This document shows positions 15,293 through 25,850 of a stretch of 64,000 bases of DNA, piece after piece. The notes under the pieces were generated by a model that saw only the letters and a list, made by a program, of their open reading frames with translations, was not told the origin of the DNA and made no database searches. This DNA is from Vibrio galatheae (GTDB lineage: Bacteria > Pseudomonadota > Gammaproteobacteria > Enterobacterales > Vibrionaceae). The stretch is taken from contig NZ_JXXV01000004.1 of the NCBI RefSeq assembly GCF_000967545.1, forward strand, positions 1 to 64,000, read 5' to 3'. A program made the position numbers and the translations under genes. Within the stretch, counting starts at the first letter, position 1; the number at the start of each line of letters is the position of its first letter.

Positions 15293-17593
15293 ATGTGCAC
15301 TAAACATCAAGCTTGCCGTTCAAACAAAGTGGCAGTAAACCCTTCCCAAGCACACTCTTGTGCCAATCCAAAAATCTCAACCATCAAAGTGGCTGGGGCC
15401 GAAAGTCCTGCGTCGACAGGCTGCAGCTCTGACAATTGCATTAGTGGTACCGATCCATCAGATGAAGAGGGTGAGCCCAGTTCGCCTACTCGTTATAGCC
15501 ACAGTTGGAAAATTGAAGGGATGGATTGCCCATCCTGCGCAAAAAAAATCGAAACCGCGGTTAATCGGATTGATGGTGTCGTTGATGCTAAGGTGGTTTT
15601 TGCTACCGAAAAGCTGATGATAACCACCAACAGTGACCACATCGGCCAAATTGTCGAGCAAACCATTGTCGATACTGGTTTCAAATTCATCAGTGCTCGT
15701 TCAAATACCTCACCACCAGCCTCTAATGGTTGGAAGTTGGTGCTGCAACAGAATGTTCAAATTATTGCTATAGCGTTGGCTATGGCAGTCGCGGCGTTAA
15801 TCAAACCTGTCTCACCGCAAATCAGTGAGTGGATTTTTGCTGTTACTTGTTTAGCGGGCTTGTTGCCGATTGCTAAAAAAGCGATCACGCTTGCTCGGTC
15901 AGGGACGCCGTTTGCCATAGAAACATTAATGAGTGTCGCCGCACTAGGAGCACTATATTTAGGGGAAACCGTTGAAGCCGCGATGGTGCTACTGCTGTTT
16001 CTGATTGGTGAACGATTGGAAGCGTTTGCTGCATCACGAGCGCGAAGTGGGGTGCAGGCTTTAATGGCGTTGGTGCCTGAAAACGCCATCAAAATTGTCG
16101 ATGGTCAACGTGTTCAAGTGTCTGCCAGCGAGCTTAAGCCGGGTGATGTTATCGAAGCGTCGCCGGGAGCGCGATTGCCTGCAGATGGCCAACTTTTAGA
16201 TAAAATGGCGAGCTTTGATGAGAGTGCTTTGACTGGTGAGTCGATTCCTGTCGAACGTGTTCAAAATGACTCAGTGATTGCCGGTGCGGTGGTTGTTGAT
16301 AAGGTGGTGCGGATAACGATTACCTCAAAACAAGGTGAAAACGCGATAGATCGGATTCTCCATATGATCGAACAAGCGGAATCTCGCAAAGCCCCCTTAG
16401 AGCGCTTTCTCGACAAATTCAGCCGTTGGTACACGCCAATCATGATGTTGGTGTCGTTATTGGTGATTATCACGCCACCACTTCTATTTGCTCAGCCGTG
16501 GGAGACTTGGGTCTATCGTGGATTGGCCCTACTTTTAATTGCTTGTCCTTGCGCTCTGGTTATTTCTACTCCGGCTGCGATTACCTCAGGACTTGCCGCT
16601 GCCGCACGCAGAGGTGCATTGATCAAAGGCGGTGCAGCGTTAGAGCAGTTAGGCAAGGTGGATACCATCGCATTTGATAAAACAGGCACTTTGACCAAAG
16701 GCAAACCGCAAGTCACAGATGTCATTGCTTTATCGGGTTGGAGCGAGAGCCTCTTATTGGGAAAAATGGCGGCGATTGAACTTGGCTCTAGTCACCCTTT
16801 GGCCGAATCTTTGCTCTACAAAGCCAAACAATCTGGCATTGAAATTGTTGAAGCGCAAGATAAGCAGGCTCTGGTCGGCATCGGAGTGCGTGGTGTCGTG
16901 GCTGGTGTTGAATATCAGGTCTGTGCACCGAGTAAAGCGCCAGTTGTGCTCTCCGCCGCGCTAATTGAGCAGATAGAACAGCTCGAAGGCGAAGGAAAAA
17001 CCGTGGTGATTGCGATTGAAGCACAGCGAACCGTTATTGGTATTGTTGCGTGGCAAGATACATTGCGTGACGATTCATCTCAGGCTGTAAAAGCACTTAC
17101 ATCGCTAGGGATTCGCTCAATCATGCTGACAGGGGATAACCCACGCAGCGCACTTGCCATCAGCTCAATGATCGGCATCGACTATAAAGCGGGCTTACTT
17201 CCCCAAGATAAAGTCAGTTATGTCGAACAGCTTTCGCAAACTGGTCACGTCGCTATGGTTGGAGATGGTATTAATGATGCACCAGCGATGAAAGCGTCGA
17301 GTATCGGTATTGCGATGGGTGGAGGTACGGATGTCGCCTTAGAAACCGCCGACGCAGCGATTACTCACAATCGACTTATTGAGTTAGCTGGCATGATTGA
17401 GCTATCTCGTGCCACTCTGGCGAATATTCGCCAAAACATCGCATTAGCCTTAGGGTTAAAAGGCGTATTCTTGGTGACAAGTTTATTGGGAGTGACTGGG
17501 CTGTGGGTGGCCGTGTTAGCCGACAGTGGCGCAACGGCAATTGTTACCCTGAATGCACTGAGGCTACTCAAGTTTGAGCCAAAAAAAGAGTGA
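15293..17593 (+). CDS. zntA: Zn/Cd/Pb-exporting P1B-type ATPase
   Basis: This inner-membrane pump exports divalent soft metals. The 766-residue protein has a Cys/His-rich N-terminal tail (about residues 1-45) and one HMA domain with GMDCPSCAKK near residue 75. Eight predicted TM helices follow, with the transport motif CPC (IACPCAL) near residue 418 that is typical of Zn/Cd/Pb pumps. The phosphorylation site DKTGTLTKG is near residue 461 and the hinge motif GDGINDAP near residue 657. The ATG at 15293 follows a GGAG ribosome site. The MerR-type promoter upstream indicates metal induction. Confidence 0.95.
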   Translation: MCTKHQACRSNKVAVNPSQAHSCANPKISTIKVAGAESPASTGCSSDNCISGTDPSDEEGEPSSPTRYSHSWKIEGMDCPSCAKKIETAVNRIDGVVDAKVVFATEKLMITTNSDHIGQIVEQTIVDTGFKFISARSNTSPPASNGWKLVLQQNVQIIAIALAMAVAALIKPVSPQISEWIFAVTCLAGLLPIAKKAITLARSGTPFAIETLMSVAALGALYLGETVEAAMVLLLFLIGERLEAFAASRARSGVQALMALVPENAIKIVDGQRVQVSASELKPGDVIEASPGARLPADGQLLDKMASFDESALTGESIPVERVQNDSVIAGAVVVDKVVRITITSKQGENAIDRILHMIEQAESRKAPLERFLDKFSRWYTPIMMLVSLLVIITPPLLFAQPWETWVYRGLALLLIACPCALVISTPAAITSGLAAAARRGALIKGGAALEQLGKVDTIAFDKTGTLTKGKPQVTDVIALSGWSESLLLGKMAAIELGSSHPLAESLLYKAKQSGIEIVEAQDKQALVGIGVRGVVAGVEYQVCAPSKAPVVLSAALIEQIEQLEGEGKTVVIAIEAQRTVIGIVAWQDTLRDDSSQAVKALTSLGIRSIMLTGDNPRSALAISSMIGIDYKAGLLPQDKVSYVEQLSQTGHVAMVGDGINDAPAMKASSIGIAMGGGTDVALETADAAITHNRLIELAGMIELSRATLANIRQNIALALGLKGVFLVTSLLGVTGLWVAVLADSGATAIVTLNALRLLKFEPKKE

Positions 17594-17714
17594 TATTTGT
17601 GGTTCCATATATTGATGTTGGGGCTATTATTTATGCAACTAATGTATCTTGATTGCTTTTTATGTGATTAGAATCTAATTTAAGTGCAAGTTTTAATTTT
17701 GTTGCTAACAATGT

Positions 17715-17730
17715 TGTGATTGATATCACT
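17715..17730 (+). promoter_or_regulatory. CRP binding site upstream of udp
   Basis: TGTGA-TTGATA-TCACT matches the CRP consensus TGTGA-N6-TCACA at 9 of 10 positions. It lies about 105 bases before the udp start. CRP (with CytR) control of nucleoside catabolism genes is well known in enterics and Vibrio. Confidence 0.8.
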
Positions 17731-17834
17731 ATAAGCTAATGAGAAGTTGGTTAGAGTATATCTTGTACCCGATAAATTTATAGAGCGTATAGGTCAATGT
17801 CTCGACCCAACTGCGCCACAATAAGGAGCCCCCT

Positions 17835-18593
17835 ATGTCTCAAGCTGTATTCCATCTTGGTGTTACTGAATCTGATCTAGCTGGCGCGACACTCGCGATT
17901 ATTCCTGGTGACCCAGCTCGTGTTCAAAAAATTGCCGAAGAGATGGAGAACCCTGTTTTCCTTGCAAGCCATCGTGAATACACGCTTTACCGTGCAGAAC
18001 TTGATGGCAAACCTGTTGTCGTTTGTTCAACAGGTATTGGTGGTCCTTCAACCTCTATCGCCGTTGAAGAACTTGCACAGCTTGGTGTACGTACTTTCTT
18101 ACGTGTTGGTACGACAGGCGCGATTCAACCGCACGTAAATGTGGGAGATATGATTGTATCGACTGGCTCTGTGCGTTTAGACGGCGCGAGCCTGCATTTT
18201 GCGCCAATGGAATTCCCAGCTGTGGCAGATTTTGAAGTGGCAACAGCAATGAAAGCGGCAGTAGAAGAGTCTGGAGCAACTGTCCACATGGGGGTTACCG
18301 CATCAAGTGATACCTTCTACCCAGGACAAGAGCGTTACGACACATTCTCTGGTCGAGTAGTAAAACGCTTCCAGGGTTCAATGAAAGAGTGGCAAGAGAT
18401 GGGTGTTCTCAACTTCGAAATGGAGTCTGCGACCCTATTAACTATGTGTGCCAGCTCTGGCCTTAAAGCAGGCTGTGTCGCTGGGGTAATTATCAACCGC
18501 ACGCAAAAAGAGATCCCAGATCACTCGACACTGAAAGAGACAGAAGCTCGTTCAATTAAAGTGGTGGTTGAAGCTGCGCGTAAAATGCTGTAG
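17835..18593 (+). CDS. udp: Uridine phosphorylase
   Basis: Uridine phosphorylase splits uridine with phosphate into uracil and ribose-1-phosphate in pyrimidine salvage. The 252-residue cytosolic protein matches family length and shows IIPGDPARV (phosphate-binding region), [34 protein letters not shown], and [10 protein letters not shown] (ribose-binding Glu/Met). ATG 17835 follows AAGGAGCC. It is a single-gene unit with a CRP site upstream and a strong hairpin terminator. Confidence 0.97.
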   Translation: MSQAVFHLGVTESDLAGATLAIIPGDPARVQKIAEEMENPVFLASHREYTLYRAELDGKPVVVCSTGIGGPSTSIAVEELAQLGVRTFLRVGTTGAIQPHVNVGDMIVSTGSVRLDGASLHFAPMEFPAVADFEVATAMKAAVEESGATVHMGVTASSDTFYPGQERYDTFSGRVVKRFQGSMKEWQEMGVLNFEMESATLLTMCASSGLKAGCVAGVIINRTQKEIPDHSTLKETEARSIKVVVEAARKML

Positions 18594-18615
18594 CACGTTA
18601 TAGAGAGTGAATCTT

Positions 18616-18646
18616 AAGCCTCACATGGACATGTGAGGCTTTTTTA
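18616..18646 (+). terminator. Rho-independent terminator of udp
   Basis: AAGCCTCACATG/CATGTGAGGCTT dyad with a short loop followed by a T-run, 22 bases past the udp stop. Confidence 0.88.
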
Positions 18647-18670
18647 TTGCGGTTTATTCGGAGTGCTATG

Positions 18671-19870
18671 TCAGCCGATTAATCTTTCTTGAGCGATGTT
18701 TTGATGGTTAATCAAAACGGTTTGGGCACGCTTGAAGAAGTTAAAGTCTGTTGCGGTCGCACTGGTGTAGGCGCCCATCATACGTCCAACCACTAAGTCA
18801 CCGTTGTTTAATTTAGGCAACATAATGTTTTCGGCGATGACGTCAATGCTGTCGCAGGTTGGACCAGCTAAAACGCTAGGTAACCACTCTCCCTCTTTAT
18901 TGAGGGTGGTTAGTGGGTATTTTGCATCATCGAACATCAAGCCACTGAAAGAGCCATAGATACCATCGTCGAGGTAGTACCAAATCTGTCCATCACGCTC
19001 GGCTTGTCCCATCACTGACGCCACACTTGTCATTGCCTCTGCAACGATAAAACGACCCGGTTCAGCAATCACTTGAACGGTTTCAGGTAACTGGCTCAAT
19101 GCTTGATTGATCGGCTGGCAAAATAGCTCGATCGGCATTACCTGTGAGTTGTAGCTAACAGGGAAGCCACCACCAATATCAAGGGTACTCAAGGCTGGCA
19201 GATTGCGCTCAACGACCTGTTGCATTACATCGCGGCAAGTCTCAATTGCATCAACATACTTCTGTGGGTTCATTGTCTGAGAACCAACATGGAACGATAG
19301 CCCCTTAATATGGATGTTCCAAGTTTTCGCTTGAGCAATCAGTTCAAGTGCCTGTTGTGGTGAACAACCGAACTTTTTCGACAGGTCAGCAAAGGCCTCT
19401 GAGTTACGAAAACTCAGGCGAACCAGTAGCTCAACTTCATCCCGATAAGCAATAAACTTTTCCAGTTCATTGATGTTATCAACTACGAATACTTTGCAGC
19501 CATAGGCTAATGCATCGCGAATATCACGGTCGCGCTTAATTGGGTGGGTGTGAATGGTACGTTCAGCAGGTACGCCTTGCTCTGCGACTAGCTCTACTTC
19601 ACCACTGGTTGCCAAGTCAAAGCTCGCACCTTCTGCCAAAAGTGTTTGTACTACGGCTGGGTGTGGTAACGGCTTGAGCGCAAAATGAAGTGTTACGTTC
19701 GGCAGTGCACGACTCAAAGCTTGATACTGTTGGCGAATAACATCGCAGTCGAGCAGTAGCAGCGGCGCGCCAAATTGGTCAACCGAGGTTTGGATAAGTT
19801 GTGACTCTTGTGCGGATAGTGCGCTAGAAGAGTATGATTGAAAATCAAGTACAGAGTGAGCAATAGCCAT
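18671..19870 (-). CDS. Ornithine/lysine-type PLP decarboxylase (alanine racemase-like fold III)
   Basis: The 399-residue protein belongs to the fold-III ornithine/lysine/diaminopimelate decarboxylases; Vibrio enzymes of this type can act on both ornithine and lysine, yielding putrescine or cadaverine. Features are the PLP lysine in HFALKPLPHP (about residue 70), SFHVGSQTMNP, the phosphate-binding DIGGGFP, the EPGRF arginine, and the active-site cysteine in AGPTCDSIDV near residue 325. I start it at ATG 19870, which has GGAG upstream; a TTG two codons earlier is less likely. It stands alone, convergent with udp. Substrate preference cannot be read from sequence alone. Confidence 0.88.
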   Translation of the reverse strand: MAIAHSVLDFQSYSSSALSAQESQLIQTSVDQFGAPLLLLDCDVIRQQYQALSRALPNVTLHFALKPLPHPAVVQTLLAEGASFDLATSGEVELVAEQGVPAERTIHTHPIKRDRDIRDALAYGCKVFVVDNINELEKFIAYRDEVELLVRLSFRNSEAFADLSKKFGCSPQQALELIAQAKTWNIHIKGLSFHVGSQTMNPQKYVDAIETCRDVMQQVVERNLPALSTLDIGGGFPVSYNSQVMPIELFCQPINQALSQLPETVQVIAEPGRFIVAEAMTSVASVMGQAERDGQIWYYLDDGIYGSFSGLMFDDAKYPLTTLNKEGEWLPSVLAGPTCDSIDVIAENIMLPKLNNGDLVVGRMMGAYTSATATDFNFFKRAQTVLINHQNIAQERLIG

Positions 19871-20156
19871 GGCCAATCTCCAACAAATTTAAGGCACGTT
19901 TTATCGCATAGGGGTAAAACGTGGAGCGTCAAAAAATGCGCAATGCGCAGTCAAAGTCACTCTTGGATAGTTGCTCTATCGCCTTGCCACAAAACTGCTG
20001 TGATGTACTCGGATTGGCTATCATCAAGAAGCGGGATGATAGTAAAAGCATCAATCTCTGCAATCAATAGTTAAGTAGGTAAAAGGAAGTGAAAAATTTT
20101 TGTCGTCACGATAGGTGATTTTTGTCTGGTGCTGATGGCTAGATTAGCAGGGAAAA
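19871..20156. other. Intergenic region, no gene recognised
   Basis: This is the upstream region of the decarboxylase gene and lies downstream of the membrane protein at 20192. I see no supported RNA or regulator site. Confidence 0.4.
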
Positions 20157-20190
20157 TAAGGGCTAACACCTGTGATGTTAGCCCTTTATG
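20157..20190 (-). terminator. Terminator of the 20192 gene
   Basis: AAGGGCTAACA/TGTTAGCCCTT dyad with a seven-base loop; the minus-strand 3' side runs into TTATTTTCC. It sits just beyond the stop codon. Confidence 0.8.
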
Positions 20191-20191
20191 G

Positions 20192-21010
20192 TTAGCCAAA
20201 TGCTATCTTAGGTAACGGCTGGTAAAGACTCTCCGTCATATCCGACAACATCTGGTCATAGACTTGCGAAATGATGAGAGAGATATCGGTTGTTAACTGG
20301 TACAGCTCTTCACTTGTCCATTGGATCTCTTGGCTAGCATTAATTTCAGTCAGGGCGTGCATCGCCTTGGAGCTGGTTGGAGAGGCGACCGAGAGCGGGC
20401 TAATCAAAGACAACTGATTGAGTTTACGTCTGGTTTTGTCGCAATAGTACTTCACTCTCAGCATGCCTTCTGGATAGTGCAGATCTTGAATAGAGATCCT
20501 GAGCTGAGTGAGCACTTCCATGCTATCTAGCACTTGTTGCCAATTCATATGGTATTCATCACTGACGTCTTCACGCCCCGACTCAATTAGCCAAGCAATC
20601 GCAATCTCATCCATTAAAAACATACAGTGGCGAATGGTTTTTCCATGCACGACTTGATTGCGAGCAACCGTTCTTTGATCCCACTCTTTGTGCAGCTTTT
20701 TCAGCTTTAGTTGCAAAATACGATACATAGGTTTGTTCTCGAACTGCGCGTTGGCAATCAGTTCATTTGAACGTTCCATCATGATGTCATAGCTCTCTTC
20801 GAGCTTGTTGTGGTGAAGATTAGCTTGTTGGCTGATCAATGCTTGATGAGTGAGCGCACGGTGTTGACGACAAAGCAAAAGTATCTGGCGCAGCAGCACC
20901 AAGATTTCAAACTTTCTCTCTAAACCCGTATGACGCTTTTTGGAGAAATAAAATAGTGTCGATAGTACGACAAACGAAATGATCAATGAAAAGAGCACAA
21001 ACATAACCAA
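20192..21010 (-). CDS. Membrane-anchored protein of unknown function
   Basis: I do not recognise the family. The 272-residue protein begins with a single hydrophobic helix (about residues 2-22, FVLFSLIISFVVLSTLFYF) followed by positive residues, so it is probably anchored with a large cytoplasmic helical domain. That domain is rich in Leu, His, Arg and Gln, with segments such as LLCRQHRALTHQAL that loosely recall nitrate-sensor-like helical bundles, but I cannot support that assignment. Translation can start at 21010 or, two residues in, at 21004. It is a single-gene unit with its own terminator. Confidence 0.7.
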   Translation of the reverse strand: MVMFVLFSLIISFVVLSTLFYFSKKRHTGLERKFEILVLLRQILLLCRQHRALTHQALISQQANLHHNKLEESYDIMMERSNELIANAQFENKPMYRILQLKLKKLHKEWDQRTVARNQVVHGKTIRHCMFLMDEIAIAWLIESGREDVSDEYHMNWQQVLDSMEVLTQLRISIQDLHYPEGMLRVKYYCDKTRRKLNQLSLISPLSVASPTSSKAMHALTEINASQEIQWTSEELYQLTTDISLIISQVYDQMLSDMTESLYQPLPKIAFG

Positions 21011-21172
21011 CTCCTTGTTATGGATTACCTATAAAGTGGTAGAGCAGGTTTGGTGCCAAAAATAATTTATATAAATTTCAATTGGTTATGTATTTTAACT
21101 CTCAGTGATGTGAACCTATTTGGTGCACAAAGCACTGAAAGTGTGAGTTTGATAACAAATTCTCTGAGAGCG

Positions 21173-22141
21173 TTACTGATCCAGTGTTGTACCTCTGTAG
21201 GGTAATAAGGACATAAACTGCGAAGCATCAAGGCCATGTCTGCTTAGATCTGCGCCGGTTTCTTTTGCGGAGGCTCGTAAGTTTTCTGTCACGTTGACAT
21301 AATTATTTAAACAACGGCTAAGTTGACGTAGTGAAGAAAACAGCTTGGTAACTCGTTGTTCAAGCTGATCTTTAGTCAATAATGGTCTATCTGGATATGC
21401 TTGATAATCCAGATCTTGTAAAAAGTATCCATACTGCGCTATACCATTTACGCTATAGCCGCCGATAGTTTCTTTGGTTGGCTGTGAAACTCCTAAGTTT
21501 TTTGATACCAAATAGTTATTGATGTGGTTTAATGTCGCCTCGATATCTTGGTCCGCTTTTTCGTCTATCAGGCGGTTGACTATCTGTATCACATGCATAG
21601 AGATAGTTGGAGAGTCGTAGTATTCAAAAACGTTTGTGTCACGTGAAGTGGCATTTCTCATCGCCCAGCGCTGGTAACCATTGGAGCCATATTGTTCAAA
21701 GTTCTGGATAATCTGCTTTTTATCTTCGGTAAATTTCGCGCATATTGCTTGCTGCCCAGAAACCATCTCCATTATGTCGGTAATGTTTTTTAAGATGATT
21801 TTGGCCTCATTGTATGCGGCACAACTATAGGCCAGTTGCTCTGAAGTAAGCTCAGTGTGGGTATCTACATTGGCGTTTATACACTTCTGAGTTTTTTCCT
21901 GATAGCGTTCTAGTGGCGTACTCGTAAACTCTAATACTGTATGAGTGGCGCTTGTCGTTGCAATTAATAGTGCTAAGTTCTCGGAGTAATTCTTGGTTAA
22001 GTCTTGCTCGGCATTGCTTTGAAATGAGGTAGTGATGAGAGTTAAGCTTAAAACAATTCCCTTGAGTGGAATTAGCGATAGAAGCTGTTTCAAATTTGAA
22101 ATGTTAATCGATTGGCGCAATGCCGAGATGTAAGAGTCCAT
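21173..22141 (-). CDS. Exported hypothetical protein
   Basis: I do not recognise this family. The 322-residue protein has a charged N-terminus and a hydrophobic core (about residues 24-40, LIPLKGIVLSLTLITTS) ending in SNA, consistent with a signal peptide cut near residue 45, so it is likely periplasmic or secreted. The mature part is helical, with five Cys (KCINAN, YSCAAY, ICAKF, RCLNN) and an NGIAQYGYFLQDLDYQAYP segment. Upstream and downstream sequence is AT-rich and no partner gene is linked. It could be accessory. Confidence 0.65.
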   Translation of the reverse strand: MDSYISALRQSINISNLKQLLSLIPLKGIVLSLTLITTSFQSNAEQDLTKNYSENLALLIATTSATHTVLEFTSTPLERYQEKTQKCINANVDTHTELTSEQLAYSCAAYNEAKIILKNITDIMEMVSGQQAICAKFTEDKKQIIQNFEQYGSNGYQRWAMRNATSRDTNVFEYYDSPTISMHVIQIVNRLIDEKADQDIEATLNHINNYLVSKNLGVSQPTKETIGGYSVNGIAQYGYFLQDLDYQAYPDRPLLTKDQLEQRVTKLFSSLRQLSRCLNNYVNVTENLRASAKETGADLSRHGLDASQFMSLLPYRGTTLDQ

Positions 22142-22263
22142 ATAAAATTCAACAGTAGTTGGGTAATTGTGTGATATGTCAATAGTAAGTGATGGAAGGC
22201 CTTAAAGCTATAACACTAGACAATACATTGTGGTGGTTTGAGTACTGCTTATTGATTGGAAAT

Positions 22264-22292
22264 AAAAAACCCTGCAGATTAGAGCAGGGCTT
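22264..22292 (-). terminator. Terminator of metG
   Basis: CCCTGC-N8-GCAGGG dyad; on the minus strand it is followed by TTTTTTATTTCC. It lies 20 bases after the metG stop. Confidence 0.85.
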
Positions 22293-22311
22293 TCGAGTAC
22301 AGCGGTAAAGC

Positions 22312-24372
22312 TTACATCACTCGCATACCTGGCTGAGCGCCTTCGTGCGGCTCAAGAATCCATAGCTCGCTGCCACCAGGGCCAGCAGCTAGGATCATGC
22401 CTTCCGACATACCAAATTTCATCTTACGAGGTTTTAGGTTAGCTACCATGACAGTTAGCTTGCCTTCCAAGTCTTCTGGTTTGTACGCCGACTTAATGCC
22501 TGAGAATACCTGACGTGTTTCACCGCCGATATCAAGCTGGAATTTAAGCAGTTTGTTGGCTTTTGGCACTTCTTCACAAGAGATGATACGTGCGATACGC
22601 ATATCCACTGCGGCGAACGCATCGAACTCAATCTCGTCTGCGATTGGATCTTTGTCTAGCTCAGTTTGGCTTGCTTGGTTCTTGGCGGCTTCTGCTGCTT
22701 CTTTGGCGGCAACTTCAGCCGCTGCGTCTTCTTTAGACGCTTCAACCATAGCTTCAACTTTCTTAGGATCGATGCGGTTGAATAGCGCTTTGAACTTAGT
22801 GATTTCGTGACCGGTTAGTGGTGCGGCGATACCTTCCCAAGTGAGTTCTTCGTTTAAGAACGCTTCAGTACGTGCCGCAAGCTCTGGCATCACTGGTTTG
22901 AGGTAAGTAATGAGCACGCGGAATAGGTTGATACCCACAGAGCAGATGTCTTGCAGCTCTTGGTCTTTACCTTCTTCTTTGGCGACAACCCAAGGTGCTT
23001 TTTCATCAACGTATTGGTTTGCCTTGTCTGCTAGTGCAGTGATTTCGCGGATTGCACGACCAAATTCACGCGTTTCATACAGCTCTGCGATGCGATCTGC
23101 AGCTGCAATGAATTCGTTGTATAGCTCAGGCTCAGCGAAGTTAGCCGATAGCTTACCTTCGAAGCGCTTAGAGATGAAACCAGCGTTACGAGAAGCTAGG
23201 TTGACAATCTTGTTAACGACGTCGGCGTTTACTCGTTGAGTGAAGTCTTCAAGGTTAAGGTCTAGGTCATCAATACGGCTGTTTAGCTTGGCAGCGTAGT
23301 AGTAGCGCAGACATTCAGGATCTAGGTGGTCAAGGTAGGTCGCCGCCTTAATGAAGGTGCCCTTAGACTTAGACATTTTCGCGCCGTTTACGGTTACGTA
23401 GCCGTGGACAAATACGTTGTCTGGCTTACGGAACCCCGCGCCTTCTAGCATTGCAGGCCAGAATAGCGAGTGGAAGTAGACAATATCTTTACCGATGAAG
23501 TGGTAGAGTTCAGTCGTGCTGTCTTTTTTCCAGTATTCGTCAAAATCTAGGTCGTCACGCTTGCCACATAAGTTTTTAAATGAACCCATGTAGCCGATCG
23601 GCGCGTCAAGCCAAACGTAGAAGAATTTGTCTTTCTCACCTGGGATCTCAAAACCAAAGTAAGGTGCATCGCGCGAGATATCCCATTGTTGCAGACCAGA
23701 CTCAAACCACTCTTGCATCTTGTTGGCTGTTTCAGCTTGCAGTGAGCCAGAGCGAGTCCATTCTTTCAACATGCTTTCAAACTGAGGCAAGTCAAAGAAG
23801 AAGTGCTCAGAATCTTTCATTACTGGGGTTGCGCCAGAAACCGCCGATTTAGGATTGATCAGTTCAGTTGGGCTGTATGTCTCACCACAGTTGTCACAGT
23901 TGTCGCCGTATTGGTCTTCCGACTTACACTTAGGACAAGTTCCTTTGACGAAACGATCAGGTAAGAACATCTCTTTTTCAGGGTCGAACAACTGGGAAAT
24001 TGTACGGCTAGAGATAAAGCCGTTTTTCTTCAGCTCAAGATAGATATGAGAAGCCAGCTCACGGTTCTCTTCTGAATGTGTGCTGTGGTAGTTGTCAAAG
24101 CTAATATCGAAACCAGCGAAGTCTTTTTGGTGCTCTTCACTGACTGCAGCGATCATCTCTTCTGGTGTAATTCCCATCTGCTGTGCTTTTAGCATGATTG
24201 GTGTGCCGTGAGCATCGTCAGCACAGATGAAGTTTACAGTGTTGCCACGCAGGCGTTGGTAGCGAACCCAGATGTCAGCTTGAATGTGCTCAAGCATATG
24301 ACCTAGGTGAATCGAACCGTTAGCGTACGGAAGGGCACAAGTGACCAAAAGTTTTCTTGGATTAGTCGCCAT
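22312..24372 (-). CDS. metG: Methionyl-tRNA synthetase
   Basis: MetG charges tRNA-Met with methionine. The 686-residue protein has the class I signature HLGH ([10 protein letters not shown]) near residue 22, a zinc knuckle CPKC-N9-CDNC (about residues 145-165), the KMSKSKG loop near residue 335, and a C-terminal EMAP-type tRNA-binding/dimerisation domain (AVDMRIARI near residue 590) after an Ala-rich linker. Length matches the long E. coli-type enzyme (677). It is divergent from mrp, as in many Enterobacteria and Vibrio. Confidence 0.97.
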   Translation of the reverse strand: MATNPRKLLVTCALPYANGSIHLGHMLEHIQADIWVRYQRLRGNTVNFICADDAHGTPIMLKAQQMGITPEEMIAAVSEEHQKDFAGFDISFDNYHSTHSEENRELASHIYLELKKNGFISSRTISQLFDPEKEMFLPDRFVKGTCPKCKSEDQYGDNCDNCGETYSPTELINPKSAVSGATPVMKDSEHFFFDLPQFESMLKEWTRSGSLQAETANKMQEWFESGLQQWDISRDAPYFGFEIPGEKDKFFYVWLDAPIGYMGSFKNLCGKRDDLDFDEYWKKDSTTELYHFIGKDIVYFHSLFWPAMLEGAGFRKPDNVFVHGYVTVNGAKMSKSKGTFIKAATYLDHLDPECLRYYYAAKLNSRIDDLDLNLEDFTQRVNADVVNKIVNLASRNAGFISKRFEGKLSANFAEPELYNEFIAAADRIAELYETREFGRAIREITALADKANQYVDEKAPWVVAKEEGKDQELQDICSVGINLFRVLITYLKPVMPELAARTEAFLNEELTWEGIAAPLTGHEITKFKALFNRIDPKKVEAMVEASKEDAAAEVAAKEAAEAAKNQASQTELDKDPIADEIEFDAFAAVDMRIARIISCEEVPKANKLLKFQLDIGGETRQVFSGIKSAYKPEDLEGKLTVMVANLKPRKMKFGMSEGMILAAGPGGSELWILEPHEGAQPGMRVM

Positions 24373-24528
24373 ACTTAATATTCGCTTCTCAGGTGTATAA
24401 AAAAATAGAGACTAATACTACCTTATCCCACCAGTGACTCCAAGGTGTGAACGAGTCGATTACCTTAGTTTTTTCGGGGTTCAGTATACCTTAGGGGAGT
24501 GTTACGATTAGATGCGTAAGGAGGACCT

Positions 24529-25602
24529 ATGCGTCAATTCACTTCAAAGCAAGATTTCTGTGATTGGTTGAACCAATTTGAACATCCAAGCCTAGCCCCA
24601 GACTGGGCATCTTCAGCGAACATAGTTTCTGTTGAAGCTAGCTTGTTTAAAATTGAAATTCCTTTTGCAGCCAATAGGTTGAATCAGGCGTTATCCGATT
24701 GGATTAAGGCCGCTCAGGACAAAGGAGAAGTAGCGACTTTTTCTTATCAAATAGACATCGCAACGAAAGCTTTGCAAACCCACGTTTCGACAAGTGTCAC
24801 TGGTGTAAAAAACGTTATCGCGGTGACATCTGCCAAAGGCGGCGTGGGTAAATCGACAACATCGGTCAATTTGGCGTTGGCGTTGGCACAGTCTGGTGCG
24901 AAAGTAGGGCTACTAGATGCTGATATTTACGGTCCTTCCGTTCCGCTTATGCTTGGGCAAACTGATGCTCAACCCGAAGTACGTGACAATAAATGGATGC
25001 AACCGATCAAAGCGCATGGGATTTACACCCATTCAATCGGCTATCTAGTTTCTAAAGATGAAGCGGCTATTTGGCGTGGGCCTATGGCAGCAAAAGCGCT
25101 TGCCCAGTTGCTTAACGAAACCGAGTGGCCAGAGCTTGATTACTTGGTAGTCGATATGCCTCCGGGTACTGGCGATATTCAGTTAACGTTAGCGCAGCAA
25201 GTACCAGTGACTGGCGCTGTGATTGTCACCACACCACAAGATTTGGCGTTGGCCGATGCACGTAAAGGTGCAGCCATGTTTAACAAGGTTGATGTTCCTG
25301 TGGTGGGGGTTGTTGAGAATATGAGTTACCACATTTGTAGTCACTGTGGTGAGAAAGAACATATCTTTGGCGCTGGTGGTGCAGAGAAAATGTCGAGTGA
25401 ATACGGCCTCGACCTATTGGCTCAGATTCCATTGCATATTCAAATGCGGGAAGACATCGACAATGGCAAGCCGACCGTTGCCGCAAGACCCGAATCGCAA
25501 CATGCACAGCAATACCTCGCTTTGGCGGAGGCGGTGAGTTCAAGACTCTACTGGCGAGGTAAGGTCAAACCCGATTCAATCCAGTTTACCATGGTCAATT
25601 AA
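24529..25602 (+). CDS. mrp: Fe-S cluster carrier ATPase Mrp/ApbC
   Basis: Mrp/ApbC-type P-loop ATPases bind and transfer [4Fe-4S] clusters. The 357-residue protein has a short N-terminal MIP18-like region (about 1-90), the deviant Walker A SAKGGVGKST near residue 103, DADIYGPS, DMPPGTGD, and the cluster-binding CSHC (YHICSHCGEKEHIFG) near residue 272. An AAGGAGG ribosome site precedes ATG 24529. It is divergent from metG and stands before udk. Confidence 0.95.
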   Translation: MRQFTSKQDFCDWLNQFEHPSLAPDWASSANIVSVEASLFKIEIPFAANRLNQALSDWIKAAQDKGEVATFSYQIDIATKALQTHVSTSVTGVKNVIAVTSAKGGVGKSTTSVNLALALAQSGAKVGLLDADIYGPSVPLMLGQTDAQPEVRDNKWMQPIKAHGIYTHSIGYLVSKDEAAIWRGPMAAKALAQLLNETEWPELDYLVVDMPPGTGDIQLTLAQQVPVTGAVIVTTPQDLALADARKGAAMFNKVDVPVVGVVENMSYHICSHCGEKEHIFGAGGAEKMSSEYGLDLLAQIPLHIQMREDIDNGKPTVAARPESQHAQQYLALAEAVSSRLYWRGKVKPDSIQFTMVN

Positions 25603-25850
25603 GCATCGTGTTTCATTTGATTTAGAGCGCTTAAATGGCGCTCTTTTCTATTCTTATTTAGCGTAATCGATTGCGTTGAAATCATTTATTCCATTTAAGT
25701 CGATCTCGACAATAGCGACTAGCCACCAAGGGGCGAACTCCCTATAATCAGGCGGTTTATCTAAATTTATACTAATGCACAGAGCTCAACTTGAGGGGCA
25801 CTGCTAGTATTAGCATATGACACCAATCTAAATCATCGGGTGCAAGAATA

